A DNA stretch of 64,000 nt from Sphingobium sp. TCM1 (GTDB taxonomy: Bacteria; Pseudomonadota; Alphaproteobacteria; Sphingomonadales; Sphingomonadaceae), in NCBI RefSeq assembly GCF_001650725.1, contig NZ_LXVX01000039.1:1-64000 (forward strand). Reading direction: 5' to 3'. A program made the position numbers and the translations under genes. Position 1 is the stretch's first letter. Every line of letters begins with the position of its first letter. Shown here one piece after another: positions 54,015-63,661 of the stretch. The notes under the pieces were generated by a model that was not told the origin of the DNA, made no database searches, and saw only the letters and a program-made list of their open reading frames with translations.

Positions 54015-56153
54015 TCAGGCTTTCCCGCGCAGGCGCAGGGTCGGCACCGCTTCATTGTCGAACGCGGCACCGCGCCCGGACAGCGACGGGTTGGTCATGA
54101 AATAGCGATGCAGATTGAACGGCTTTTCGCCCGGCTCCAGCCGCGTATAATGGCCGTCCCGGTCCAGCGACCAGCTCTGTTCGGTGTCGATCAGATTGGC
54201 CACCATGACCTGGTCCAATATCTGGTCATGGACCGTCTCATTTTCCACCGGCGCCAGAAATTCGACGCGCCGGTCGAAGTTGCGCGGCATCCAGTCGGCC
54301 GAGCTGATATAGACTTTCGCGCCATTGTTGGGCAGCGCCTTGCCATTGCCGAACACGGCGATGCGGCTATGCTCCAGGAAGCGGCCGACGACCGACTTCA
54401 CCCGGATATTCTCCGACATGCCCGGCACGCCGGGCCGCAGGCAGCATATGCCGCGGATGATGAGGTCGATCTGGACGCCCGCGTTGCTGGCCGCATAGAG
54501 TTTCTCGATGATCGCCGGGTCCACCAGACTATTCATCTTGGCCCAGATGGTTCCAGGCCGCCCGGCGCGGACATGCTCGATCTCCGCATCGATGCAGGCG
54601 CACAGCGTGTTGCGCAGGTCGCGGGGCGACATGACCAGTTTCTCCAGCCGCTGCGGCTCGACATAGCCGGTGATATAGTTGAACAGGGCGGCCGCATCGC
54701 GCCCATAGGCCGGATCGGCGGTGAAAAAGCTGAGGTCGGTATAGATGCGCGCGGTCACCGGATGATAATTGCCGGTGCCGAAATGGCAGTAGGTGCGGAA
54801 CTGCTCCCCTTCGCGGCGGACCACCATCGACACCTTGGCATGGGTCTTCCAGTCGATGAAGCCATAGACCACCTGCACGCCCGCGCGTTCCAGCGCGTCG
54901 GCCCACATCAGATTCTGTTCCTCGTCGAACCGGGCCTTCAGCTCGACCACCGCCGTCACCGACTTGCCCGCCTCCGCCGCGTCGATCAGTGCGCGGATGA
55001 TCGCCGACTGCTTGCCCGCGCGATAGAGCGTCTGCTTGATCGCAACCACATCGGGGTCGGTCGCCGCCTGCTTCAGGAAGGAGATGACGACGTCGAACGC
55101 CTCATAGGGGTGATGGACGACGATATCCTTGGCCCGGATCGCGGCAAAACAGTCGCCGCCATATTCGCGGATGCGCTCGGGAAAGCGCGGGGCATAGGGT
55201 TCGAACTTGAGGTCGGGACGGTCCACGTCGACGATGCCGGACAGGTCACCGATTCCGATGAAGCCCTCGACCTCGACGACGCTGGCTTCATGGCCCTGGA
55301 GCATGTCCTGCAACATCTCCTCGACCGGCTCGGGAATCCGCTCCTCGATTTCCATGCGGATCACCCGGCCACGACGCCGGCGCTTGATGGCGCTGCGGAA
55401 ATAACGGACCAGATCCTCCGCCTCTTCCTCGATCTCGATGTCGCTGTCGCGGATGATGCGGAACACGCCGCTGTTGCGGACGCGATAGCCGGGGAAGAGA
55501 TCGGCGGAGAAGCGGCGGATCACTGCCTCCAGCGACATGTAGCGCGCCGGTTCGCCGGGGATACGCACGAACCGGGCGAGCGACGACGGGATCATCACCA
55601 GTTCGCGGATCGGCTGCTTGTCCGACAGGCGTTGCAGGTCGAAGACGATCGACAGACCCTGGTTGGGAATGAAGGGAAAGGGGTGCGCGGGGTCCAGCGC
55701 CTGGGGCGTCAGGATCGGGAATATCTGCGTCAGGAAATGCTCCCGCAGCCATTCGCCGCAGGCCGTATCCATCTCTGCGGACGGGCCGATCACCTCGACC
55801 CCCACCTGCGCCAGTTCGCCATGGAGCGCGCCCCACACCTTCTGCTGGGCGCGCATCAGCGTCGCGGTGGCGTCGGTGATGGCCGCCAGCTGCTGCGCCG
55901 GGGTCAGCCCATCGGCCGACCACATGTCGACATCCTGCAATTGCTGGCCTTTGAGCCCGGCGACCCGGACGGAAAAGAATTCGTCCAGGTTCGCGCCGGA
56001 GATCGACAGGAAGCGCAGCCGCTCCAGCAAAGGATGGGCGCGGTTCATCGCCTCCTCCAGCACGCGCTGGTTGAACGCCAGCCACGACAGCTCACGGTTG
56101 AAATAGCGGTCGCTGGCAGTGGCCAGGCTGGCGATGGGATCGGCTTCGGCCAC
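54015..56153 (-). CDS. ppk1: polyphosphate kinase 1
   Basis: 712 residues. YFNRELSWLAFNQRVLEEA is the N-terminal signature, and CHFGTGNYHPVTARIYTDL (about 455-475) includes the autophosphorylated His. It polymerises ATP gamma-phosphate into polyphosphate. Followed by ppx, preceded by hdaA with 3 bases between. Confidence 0.97.
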   Translation of the reverse strand: MAEADPIASLATASDRYFNRELSWLAFNQRVLEEAMNRAHPLLERLRFLSISGANLDEFFSVRVAGLKGQQLQDVDMWSADGLTPAQQLAAITDATATLMRAQQKVWGALHGELAQVGVEVIGPSAEMDTACGEWLREHFLTQIFPILTPQALDPAHPFPFIPNQGLSIVFDLQRLSDKQPIRELVMIPSSLARFVRIPGEPARYMSLEAVIRRFSADLFPGYRVRNSGVFRIIRDSDIEIEEEAEDLVRYFRSAIKRRRRGRVIRMEIEERIPEPVEEMLQDMLQGHEASVVEVEGFIGIGDLSGIVDVDRPDLKFEPYAPRFPERIREYGGDCFAAIRAKDIVVHHPYEAFDVVISFLKQAATDPDVVAIKQTLYRAGKQSAIIRALIDAAEAGKSVTAVVELKARFDEEQNLMWADALERAGVQVVYGFIDWKTHAKVSMVVRREGEQFRTYCHFGTGNYHPVTARIYTDLSFFTADPAYGRDAAALFNYITGYVEPQRLEKLVMSPRDLRNTLCACIDAEIEHVRAGRPGTIWAKMNSLVDPAIIEKLYAASNAGVQIDLIIRGICCLRPGVPGMSENIRVKSVVGRFLEHSRIAVFGNGKALPNNGAKVYISSADWMPRNFDRRVEFLAPVENETVHDQILDQVMVANLIDTEQSWSLDRDGHYTRLEPGEKPFNLHRYFMTNPSLSGRGAAFDNEAVPTLRLRGKA

Positions 56154-56156
56154 GGA

Positions 56157-56795
56157 TTACTCGCGCTGGTCGGTGGAGGGATCAGGCAGGACTATAGGCA
56201 GAAATCCTGCCGATTGCAGGGTCTCTTTCGCCATTGCGACCGAAATCTTACGGCCGGATGACAGTGCCGCCCGGTCGAGCAGCCGCGTGACCTCCGCGAT
56301 CGCGCCATAGCGATGCTCGACCCGACGCAACAGCCAGTCGGGCAGATCGGGAGCATAGCTCGCCCCCGCAAGGTCGAAGGCGCGGCAGATCAGCGCGCGG
56401 GCCAGCCCTTCGTCCGGCTCCTCGATCGCGACATGCGGTGCCGCGGCGAGGCGGGATCGCAGGTCCGGCAGCGCCACGGTCCAGCTGGCCGGCGGCGCAT
56501 CGCCCACCATCAGCAGGGGGCGGCGCCGGGTCTGCGCCTCGTTCCAGGCGTGGAACAGATAATGCTCGTCCCGCCCCTGCGCGTCGTCGATGATCTCGCC
56601 CCCGCTCATCCGCGCAAAATGGCCCGACAGCGTCGATCGGCCAGACAGCGGCGGGCCGGTCAGCACACTCACCGACAGCGGCCATTCCCGCCAGCGCTCC
56701 AGATGGGCGACGGCCAGGCGATTGGCGTCGCTGACCAGGAAATCGCCCGCGCCCGCGCCGCCATGCCATTCCAGGGGCAGGCTGATCTGGCTCAT
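56157..56795 (-). CDS. hdaA: DnaA-related regulator (HdaA-like)
   Basis: 212 residues with an AAA+ domain III-like fold but no DNA-binding domain IV. SQISLPLEWHGG at the N-terminus (clamp-binding type motif QISLPL) and a Walker A of GPPLSGRST (Lys replaced by Arg) are visible; the Walker B region has GEIIDDAQG. It is expected to work with the DNA clamp to inactivate DnaA. It overlaps the next gene by 4 bases. Confidence 0.85.
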   Translation of the reverse strand: MSQISLPLEWHGGAGAGDFLVSDANRLAVAHLERWREWPLSVSVLTGPPLSGRSTLSGHFARMSGGEIIDDAQGRDEHYLFHAWNEAQTRRRPLLMVGDAPPASWTVALPDLRSRLAAAPHVAIEEPDEGLARALICRAFDLAGASYAPDLPDWLLRRVEHRYGAIAEVTRLLDRAALSSGRKISVAMAKETLQSAGFLPIVLPDPSTDQRE

Positions 56796-58117
56796 TGCGA
56801 TGGCGGGGGCGCCTGCCGCCGCGTGATCCGCAGCATATTGCCGGACATGGCGACGCTGTAGCCGCGCGCCTGCAACGCATTGCGCAGCATCTCGACCGTC
56901 CCCTCGAAACTGACCTGCATCACCGATGTCCCGCCCAGCGCCAGGCTGCTGGTCGCGGCCGACCGGACGCCGGGTATGCCGCGCACCGTCGATTCGCCCG
57001 CCCCCACCGAACTGACGTCGGGCGTGTCGAACTGGATCGCGACACTGGTCGTGCTGCTCGCCTGGATGGGCAGGTCGATCGCCTCGATCGGCGCCTCGGC
57101 CGCATTCTCGATCGCCAGCGCGTCTGGGTCGACCGGCTCCTCGATGATGAGCGAGGGGTCGGGGCGCAGGCGGCCGTCGTTGAGCGCGCGGATATATAGC
57201 GCGTCGATCCTGCGCGCGCCCTCGTCCAGCATCTGGGCGATACCGCTGTCATTGGAGGCGCGCAGCGAAAAGCTGCCGATCAGGCTGTTGTCGGGGCCGT
57301 AGCGCGCGGTGAAGGTGCCGGTGACGGGACCGCCCGGATAGGCGCGGTCGAGCCGCGCGATCGGGATCACCACGTCGGCCGCGCCATATTGGTCAAGCAG
57401 CACACGCCACCAGAGGCGTCCGCGTCGCCCGGTCTGACCGGCGTTCAACAGGATCGGGTCGGCGATCGACCCCGCCACGCGGACATAGTCTATCGCGCTG
57501 TCCCCGGTGCGGTATCGCGCCCAGGCCTTCTGCCATTCATTGGTCCGCTCATAGGAGACGGCCGATCCGCCGTCCCACAGGACCGGGATCACCAGCAGCG
57601 GCGGCGACCGCATGACGTTGCCCGACACGCCCAGCAACTGGCCGGTGCGCGCGCGGTCGAACAGGATGCCCAGGGTCGCGACATAGCGGTTGGGGCCGGC
57701 CTGTTCATATTCGATCTCGATGCCGGAGATCATCGCCTCCAGCTGCGAATCGGAAAGGGCCGGCGCGCCGCCGCCCGATGCTCCGGAACCGTGCGTGCGG
57801 CTCCACAGCATCCGCCATGCCTGCCGCTGCGCCATGCGCCAGCCGGCATAGCGGGCGCTGTCGGCGTCCTTGGCCTGAACGTCGACCTTCACCCCGCGCA
57901 CCTCGAAATCGCCGCCGCTGGCGATCGGCGGCACGCCGCGCTCCCCCTCCATCTGCGCGAAAAGGGCCGCCGCCGCCAGGCCGATGCCGATGGCAATCAT
58001 GATCTGGACGGGCCGGACAAGCAGGCGCGAAAGGGCGGCTGGCTGGAACGGCAGGCGGAAAAAGGTCTGGCTCAGGCTCACGCGCGCCCTTTTGGCGGGA
58101 TTTGCCAGACATGCCAA
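56792..58117 (-). CDS. hypothetical envelope protein (sphingomonad type)
   Basis: 441 residues with one N-terminal membrane helix (VQIMIAIGIGLAAAALFA, about 38-55) and a large periplasmic region. The middle has a DUF2066-like flavour (VDVQAKDADSARYAGWRMAQRQAW, then SGIEIEYEQAGPNRYVATL), and the C-terminus repeats a short beta-alpha domain (MQVSFEGTVEMLRNALQARGY). Automated labels for such proteins vary; I know no function. Start position may be later (about 58006). Coupled to hdaA. Confidence 0.72.
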   Translation of the reverse strand: MACLANPAKRARVSLSQTFFRLPFQPAALSRLLVRPVQIMIAIGIGLAAAALFAQMEGERGVPPIASGGDFEVRGVKVDVQAKDADSARYAGWRMAQRQAWRMLWSRTHGSGASGGGAPALSDSQLEAMISGIEIEYEQAGPNRYVATLGILFDRARTGQLLGVSGNVMRSPPLLVIPVLWDGGSAVSYERTNEWQKAWARYRTGDSAIDYVRVAGSIADPILLNAGQTGRRGRLWWRVLLDQYGAADVVIPIARLDRAYPGGPVTGTFTARYGPDNSLIGSFSLRASNDSGIAQMLDEGARRIDALYIRALNDGRLRPDPSLIIEEPVDPDALAIENAAEAPIEAIDLPIQASSTTSVAIQFDTPDVSSVGAGESTVRGIPGVRSAATSSLALGGTSVMQVSFEGTVEMLRNALQARGYSVAMSGNMLRITRRQAPPPSQ

Positions 58118-58171
58118 GCGTGAACCATGCGACCTTCCGTTTTCCGCGCCTTTGCTCTAGGGGACCGCCTC

Positions 58172-59266
58172 ATGAGCGACAACGAATCCTACAGCTACGC
58201 CAAGGCTGGCGTCGACATCGCCGCGGGCAACGCCCTTGTCCGCGCCATCGCCCCGCTGGCCAAGGCCACCCGCCGCCCCGGCGCCGATGCCGAGCTGGGC
58301 GGTTTTGGCGGCTTTTTCGATCTCAAGGCCGCCGGCTATGACGATCCGCTGCTGGTCGCGGCCAATGACGGCGTGGGCACCAAGCTGAAGCTCGCGATCG
58401 ACCACAACCGTCATGACGGCGTGGGCATCGACCTGGTCGCCATGTGCGCCAACGACCTGATCGTGCAGGGCGCCGAGCCGCTCTTCTTCCTCGATTATTA
58501 TGCGACCGGCAAGCTGGAGAGCGGCGTCGCCGAACGAGTCATCGCCGGTATCGCCGAAGGCTGCCGGATCGCCGGTTGCGCGCTGATCGGCGGCGAGACG
58601 GCCGAAATGCCCGGCATGTATGCCGACGGCGACTACGACCTCGCCGGCTTCTGCGTCGGCGCGGTGGAACGGCACAAGGCGCTGACCGGCAACAAGGTGA
58701 AGTCGGGCGACGTGCTGATCGGCCTCGCCTCCTCGGGCGTTCACAGCAACGGCTTCTCGCTGGTGCGTCGACTCGCCGCCGACAAGGGCTGGAAGCTCGA
58801 CCGTCCGGCGATCTTCGATCAGGACGTGCTGCTGATCGACGCGCTGATGGCGCCGACCCGCATCTATGTGAAGTCGCTGCTGCCGCTGGTGCGCGCGGGC
58901 ATGGTCAATGCGCTCGCCCACATTACCGGCGGCGGCCTGCTGGAAAACATCCCCCGCGTCCTGCCCGACGGCTGCCACGCCATCGTCGATGCCGACGCCT
59001 GGGAACAGCCGCGGCTGATGGCCTTCCTCCAGGCACAGGGGAATATCGAGCCGGAGGAAATGGCGCGCACGTTCAATTGCGGCGTCGGCATGGTGCTGGC
59101 GGTGGACGAGAGCCATGTCGCGGGCGTTACCTCCGCGCTGGAGACGGCGGGCGAGACGGTGCATCGCATCGGCACCGTCGTCGCGGGTGAAAAGGGCTGC
59201 ACCGTCCGGGGCAGCGCCGAAAGCTGGAGCGCGAAGGCCGACTGGTCGGCCACGCATCTGGGCTAA
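58172..59266 (+). CDS. purM: phosphoribosylformylglycinamidine cyclo-ligase
   Basis: 364 residues. [32 protein letters not shown], and [20 protein letters not shown] are signatures. It makes AIR in purine synthesis. Divergent from the preceding gene, and followed by purN after an inverted repeat. Start 58172 is the first ATG consistent with the family N-terminus. Confidence 0.97.
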   Translation: MSDNESYSYAKAGVDIAAGNALVRAIAPLAKATRRPGADAELGGFGGFFDLKAAGYDDPLLVAANDGVGTKLKLAIDHNRHDGVGIDLVAMCANDLIVQGAEPLFFLDYYATGKLESGVAERVIAGIAEGCRIAGCALIGGETAEMPGMYADGDYDLAGFCVGAVERHKALTGNKVKSGDVLIGLASSGVHSNGFSLVRRLAADKGWKLDRPAIFDQDVLLIDALMAPTRIYVKSLLPLVRAGMVNALAHITGGGLLENIPRVLPDGCHAIVDADAWEQPRLMAFLQAQGNIEPEEMARTFNCGVGMVLAVDESHVAGVTSALETAGETVHRIGTVVAGEKGCTVRGSAESWSAKADWSATHLG

Positions 59267-59278
59267 CTTCGCTTCCCT

Positions 59279-59345
59279 CCGTTCGTTTCCAGCGAAGTCG
59301 AGAAACGGTCGCGCGAGGGTTCCCGACTTCGCTCGAACCGAACGG
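59279..59345. repeat. sphingomonad-type inverted repeat between purM and purN
   Basis: Arms 59279-59306 (CCGTTCG...GCGAAGTCGAGAAAC) and 59319-59345 pair over about 27 positions with few mismatches. Of the 'CGAGCGAAGTCGAG' kind that recurs in sphingomonad intergenic DNA. It ends 9 bases before the purN ATG. Confidence 0.75.
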
Positions 59346-59353
59346 ATGTTGTT

Positions 59354-60304
59354 ATGCACAAGGCTAAAGTCGGCGTCCTGATTTCCGGCCGCGGGTCGAA
59401 CATGGCGGCTTTGCTCTACGCCGCCAAGGCGGAAAGCTGCCCCTTTGAGATCGTGCTGGTCGCGGCCAACGATCCCGACGCGCCGGGCCTGGCCCTCGCC
59501 GCCGCAGAGGGCATCGCGACCTTCGGCCAGAGCCACAAGGGTCTGAAACGCGCAGACTTTGACCGGATCATCGACGCGCAGCTTCGCGCGGCGGGCGTCC
59601 AATATGTGGCGCTGGCCGGTTATATGCGCCTGCTCTCGCCGGAATTCGTCTCGGGCTGGGAAAGCCGGATGCTCAACATCCACCCCAGCCTGCTCCCCAA
59701 ATATAAGGGGCTGGACACCCACCAGCGCGCGATCGACGCGGGCGACGCCCAAGCCGGCTGCTCGGTCCATATCGTCACCGCCGAACTGGACGACGGCCCG
59801 GTGCTGGGCCAGACGCCGGTGGCGATCCTGCCCGGCGACACGGCGGACAGCCTCGCCGCGCGCATCCTGATCGCCGAGCATCAGCTTTATTCCCGCACCC
59901 TCGCCGATTTCGTCACCCGCGAACGCCAGCCCGACTGGCTGCTGAACAAGGTACGCGAAATCGCGCTCGCCCTGCCGCAGGCCGATGAGATCGTCTCCCA
60001 CGGGATGCCTTGCTTCGGCATCGTGAAGGGCAGGAAATTCGGCTATTTCACCCGCGACCATCATGGCGACGGCATCATCGCGGTCCTCGTCAAAACCACC
60101 GCGCCGGAGGAACAGGCGACCCTGATTGAAGCCGACCCCGACCGCTATTACCGCCCCGCCTATTTCGGCACCGACTGGGTCGGCATCCGCCTGGACCTGG
60201 GCGACACCGACTGGGATCATATCGCGCAACGGCTGCGGTCCAGCTGGCGCCAGGTCGCGCCGAACAAGCTGCTGGGCCTGATGGATATTGCGGAGGAGTT
60301 CTGA
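59354..60304 (+). CDS. purN: glycinamide ribonucleotide formyltransferase fused to a YjbR domain
   Basis: 316 residues, about 110 longer than usual PurN. Residues 1-195 are PurN (VGVLISGRGSNMAALL, GYMRLLSPEFVSGW, NIHPSLLPKYKG). Residues about 200-310 match MmcQ/YjbR (VSHGMPCFGIVKGRKFGYF, YYRPAYFGTDWVGIRLD). PurN adds formyl to GAR. YjbR domains are small folds of unknown role, related to DNA-binding in some members. No stop or frameshift separates them. Confidence 0.93.
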   Translation: MHKAKVGVLISGRGSNMAALLYAAKAESCPFEIVLVAANDPDAPGLALAAAEGIATFGQSHKGLKRADFDRIIDAQLRAAGVQYVALAGYMRLLSPEFVSGWESRMLNIHPSLLPKYKGLDTHQRAIDAGDAQAGCSVHIVTAELDDGPVLGQTPVAILPGDTADSLAARILIAEHQLYSRTLADFVTRERQPDWLLNKVREIALALPQADEIVSHGMPCFGIVKGRKFGYFTRDHHGDGIIAVLVKTTAPEEQATLIEADPDRYYRPAYFGTDWVGIRLDLGDTDWDHIAQRLRSSWRQVAPNKLLGLMDIAEEF

Positions 60305-60345
60305 CCCCTTTCCTTCGCCGCCCTCGATCCCCATAGAGTTGAGCC

Positions 60346-61290
60346 ATGACCGACAGCCCCGCCCGCCAGCCCGCGCAAGAAGCAGCGATCGAGATCCGTA
60401 ACCTGACCAAGGTCTACAAGGGCGGAAAGCGCGCGCTCGACGGCATCAACCTGTCGATCCCGCGCGGTCAGATCTATGGTCTGCTTGGCCCCAATGGCGC
60501 GGGCAAATCGACCACGATCAACATCCTGGCCGGCATGGTGAACAAGACGGCGGGCGATGTCAGCATCTGGGGCTTCGACATCGACGCGCATCCGCGCAAC
60601 GCCAAGAACAGCATCGGCATCGTGCCGCAGGAAATCGTCTTCGATCCCTTCTTCACCCCCTATGAGACGCTGGAGAACCAGGCCGGCTTCTATGGCGTGC
60701 CCAAGGGCAAGCGCCGGTCGATGGAGTTGCTGCGCGCGGTGCATCTGGAGGACAAGGCGAACGCCTATGCCCGCACGCTGTCGGGCGGCATGAAGCGCCG
60801 CCTGCTCGTGGCCAAGGCGATGGTCCATTCGCCGCCGATCCTGGTGCTGGACGAGCCGACCGCCGGCGTCGACGTGCAGTTGCGCCAACAACTGTGGGAA
60901 TATGTCCGCGAACTCAACGCCATGGGCGTGACGATCGTGCTGACCACCCACTATCTGGAAGAGGCCGAGCAATTGTGCGACCGCATCGGCATCATCAACC
61001 ATGGCAAGGTCATCACCGACAAGCCGACCCGCGAATTGTTGGCCATGGCGCAGGAAAAAGTGGTGCAGGTGACGGTCGACCGCGACGTGACCGTCGCGCC
61101 GGTCGCGCCCTGTTTCGAGAAGGTCGAACTGTCCGGCGAACGCACGCTGACCATCACCTATATGAAGGACCGCGCCAATGCGGGCCAGGTGCTGAGCGCG
61201 GTGCAGGCCAGCGGTCTTGCCATCGTGGATGTCGTGACGCGCGACCCGGACCTGGAGGATGTGTTCCTGAACCTGACGGCGGCCGCCTGA
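60346..61290 (+). CDS. ABC transporter ATP-binding protein
   Basis: 314 residues. Walker A GPNGAGKST (about residues 47-55), signature LSGGMKRRL, Walker B LVLDEPTAGVD, H-loop TTHYLEE, then a C-terminal ABC-2-type regulatory tail (VVQVTVDRDVTVAPV). It resembles drug or lipid exporters of the CcmA/YadG type. No permease gene lies beside it in this window. Confidence 0.92.
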   Translation: MTDSPARQPAQEAAIEIRNLTKVYKGGKRALDGINLSIPRGQIYGLLGPNGAGKSTTINILAGMVNKTAGDVSIWGFDIDAHPRNAKNSIGIVPQEIVFDPFFTPYETLENQAGFYGVPKGKRRSMELLRAVHLEDKANAYARTLSGGMKRRLLVAKAMVHSPPILVLDEPTAGVDVQLRQQLWEYVRELNAMGVTIVLTTHYLEEAEQLCDRIGIINHGKVITDKPTRELLAMAQEKVVQVTVDRDVTVAPVAPCFEKVELSGERTLTITYMKDRANAGQVLSAVQASGLAIVDVVTRDPDLEDVFLNLTAAA

Positions 61291-61308
61291 TTTTAAAGGA
61301 GAGGGATC

Positions 61309-61848
61309 GTGGGCTTTAAAATCTCATGGCTGGCTTTTGAAGCCATCGAAAAAGGAGCGCTGCTGGATGCCTTGGGATTCCGGGATACTGGTGAAGTCGA
61401 CGAGGCGAATGAAAGCCCTTTTTCGGCCGTTCAATTGCGTAATGGCTGGAGTATAATTTGGTCTAACGACTTCGAATGGGCCGCAACGCAGCCAGTCAAT
61501 TTACTCTTTCCGACCAAACGCGCCATTAGCTGTCAGTTGCACGAAGGCGTGATGTACAGTGCCGCACATGGTGCAGAAGATGGCATTGAGATGTGGAGCG
61601 TAGCCCATGATGCGCAGCAATCGCTGCACGACCTTTCGGTTTCCGGCAATCCACCTCCAGAATTTCTGTCGATCAAGGACAAACTGTCTTTAGACCAAAA
61701 AAACGAAGATGCCGGAAGTGCGGAAGTGGATTTCATATTCGACATTCCGATCGAACTTGCAGCCAGCGTCACCGGCTTTCGGCATGATCTGTGGGAGATA
61801 GACGGTTATCGTCCCGACTGGACAGTCATCGAAAGAAAATCGGTCTGA
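61309..61848 (+). CDS. hypothetical protein, atypical composition
   Basis: 179 residues starting at GTG 61309, with AAAGGAGAG 7 bases upstream. MGFKISWLAFEAIEKGALLD, NGWSIIWSNDFEWAA, EIDGYRPDWTVIE. No family recognised; it looks like a soluble acidic protein of the kind found as immunity or orphan genes. One sampled line is 48% G+C against about 65-70% in its neighbours, suggesting a horizontal origin. 18 bases after the ABC ATPase. Confidence 0.72.
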   Translation: MGFKISWLAFEAIEKGALLDALGFRDTGEVDEANESPFSAVQLRNGWSIIWSNDFEWAATQPVNLLFPTKRAISCQLHEGVMYSAAHGAEDGIEMWSVAHDAQQSLHDLSVSGNPPPEFLSIKDKLSLDQKNEDAGSAEVDFIFDIPIELAASVTGFRHDLWEIDGYRPDWTVIERKSV

Positions 61849-61888
61849 CCTTCCCGATCTTTCTGGAGTAACATCGCTATTTTTATCA

Positions 61889-61914
61889 ACTCCTCCCGCC
61901 TGCGGAAGGGGAGT
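61889..61914. repeat. CTCCC...GGGAG type palindrome before nadB
   Basis: ACTCCTCCCGC-CTG-CGGAAGGGGAGT, an imperfect stem related to those at 17584 and 20231. 24 bases before the nadB ATG. Confidence 0.55.
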
Positions 61915-61937
61915 AAGCAAGAAGCAGCACAGCACAG

Positions 61938-63542
61938 ATGCCCACCACCACCCATGACGTCATCATCATCGGCTCCGGCGCGGCGGGGCTGACGGCCGCC
62001 ATCAACCTCGCGCAGGACCGCAAGGTGCTGGTGCTGGCCAAGGGCGCGCTCGACGGTGGCTCCACCAACTGGGCGCAGGGCGGCATTGCCGCCGTACTCG
62101 ACGCGGGTGACAGTTTCGAGGCGCATGTCCATGACACGATGATCGCGGGCGCCGGCCTCAACGACCGGGCGACCGTGGAATTCGTCGTTTCCGAAGCCCC
62201 CGCCGCGATCGAGCGGCTGGCCGATCTCGGCGTGCCCTTCAACGGCGGCGAGGAATTCGGCGAACGCTGGCACCTGACCCGCGAGGGCGGCCACAGCCAC
62301 CGTCGCATCGTCCATGTCGACGACGCCACCGGCCATGCCGTGCAGGTCGCGCTGCTCAAGGCCGCGCGGGCCAATCCCAACATCACGCTGATGGAGGATA
62401 TGGTCGCGATCGACCTGATCACCTCCCGTCATGGGGAACGCTATTCGGGCGATGGCCATGTCTGGGGCGTCTATGCCTTCAACCGGCAGACCGGCCGCAT
62501 CGATACGCTGCTCGGCCGGGCGACGATCCTGTGCACCGGCGGCGCGGGCCGCACCTATCTCTTTTCGACCGCGCCGCGCGGCGCGACCGGCGACGGCATC
62601 GCCATGGCCTGGCGCGCGGGCTGTCGCGTGTCGAACATGGAGATGAACCAGTTTCACCCGACCTGCCTCTATAATCTGGAGGTCAAGAATTTCCTCATTA
62701 CAGAGGCCGTGCGCGGCGAGGGTGGGCATCTGAAGCTCCCGCCCGGCGTGCCGGGCGGCGGCGAGCGCTTCATGCCCCGCTTCGATTCCCGCGCCGAACT
62801 CGCCCCGCGCGACGTGGTGGCCCGCGCCATCGACCATGAAATCAAGCGACTCGGCCTCGACTATGTTCATCTGGACATCAGTCACAAGGACCCGGCGTTC
62901 GTGAAGCATCACTTCCCGACCATATATGCGCGGCTGCTGGACCTCGACATCGACATCACCAAGGAGCCGATCCCGGTCGTCCCGGCGCAGCATTATACTT
63001 GCGGCGGGGTGGTGATCGACCTGGACGGGCGGACCGACCTGCCCGGCCTCTATGCCGCGGGCGAAGTGAGCGAGAGCGGGCTGCACGGCGCGAACCGCCT
63101 CGCCTCCAACTCGCTGCTGGAATGTTTCGTCTTCGGCGAAGCGGCGGCCAAGCATATCCGCAGCTCTTGGGACGAACTGCCCAGCCCCCCGCCGATCCGG
63201 CCCTGGGACGAAAGCCGCGTCACCAACAGCGACGAGGAAGTGATCGTCCAGCATAACTGGAAGGAAATCCGCCGCTTCATGTGGGACTATGTCGGCATCG
63301 TCCGCACCACCAAGCGGCTGGAGCGCGCCCAGCACCGCATCGACCTGCTAGCCAGGGAAGTGGATGATTATTACGGCAATTTCCGCGTCACGCCCGACCT
63401 GATCGAACTGCGCAACCTGCTGGAGGTTGCTCGGCTGGTGGTGCGCTCCGCCCTCCATCGCAAGGAAAGCCGGGGGCTGCACTATACGCTCGACTATCCC
63501 GAGACGCTGCCGGAGGCGGTGGACACGGTGCTGGCGCCCTGA
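61938..63542 (+). CDS. nadB: L-aspartate oxidase
   Basis: 534 residues. FAD-binding IIGSGAAGLTAAINLA at the N-terminus, GGSTNWAQGGIAAVLD (about 36-51), EMNQFHPTCL and GEVSESGLHGANRLASNSLLE. It oxidises aspartate to iminoaspartate for NAD synthesis. nadA and nadC are not in the window. Confidence 0.96.
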   Translation: MPTTTHDVIIIGSGAAGLTAAINLAQDRKVLVLAKGALDGGSTNWAQGGIAAVLDAGDSFEAHVHDTMIAGAGLNDRATVEFVVSEAPAAIERLADLGVPFNGGEEFGERWHLTREGGHSHRRIVHVDDATGHAVQVALLKAARANPNITLMEDMVAIDLITSRHGERYSGDGHVWGVYAFNRQTGRIDTLLGRATILCTGGAGRTYLFSTAPRGATGDGIAMAWRAGCRVSNMEMNQFHPTCLYNLEVKNFLITEAVRGEGGHLKLPPGVPGGGERFMPRFDSRAELAPRDVVARAIDHEIKRLGLDYVHLDISHKDPAFVKHHFPTIYARLLDLDIDITKEPIPVVPAQHYTCGGVVIDLDGRTDLPGLYAAGEVSESGLHGANRLASNSLLECFVFGEAAAKHIRSSWDELPSPPPIRPWDESRVTNSDEEVIVQHNWKEIRRFMWDYVGIVRTTKRLERAQHRIDLLAREVDDYYGNFRVTPDLIELRNLLEVARLVVRSALHRKESRGLHYTLDYPETLPEAVDTVLAP

Positions 63543-63661
63543 CGAAAAAGTGGCGCGGTGTCCGGGGGGACGCCGCGCCTTGAGGTGGAGGAGGGACACG
63601 CTGCAAGCGCATCCGGGAACCCCCTGCTATCGCCCCTCCCCACCCATGGGTTTGATGGAGG

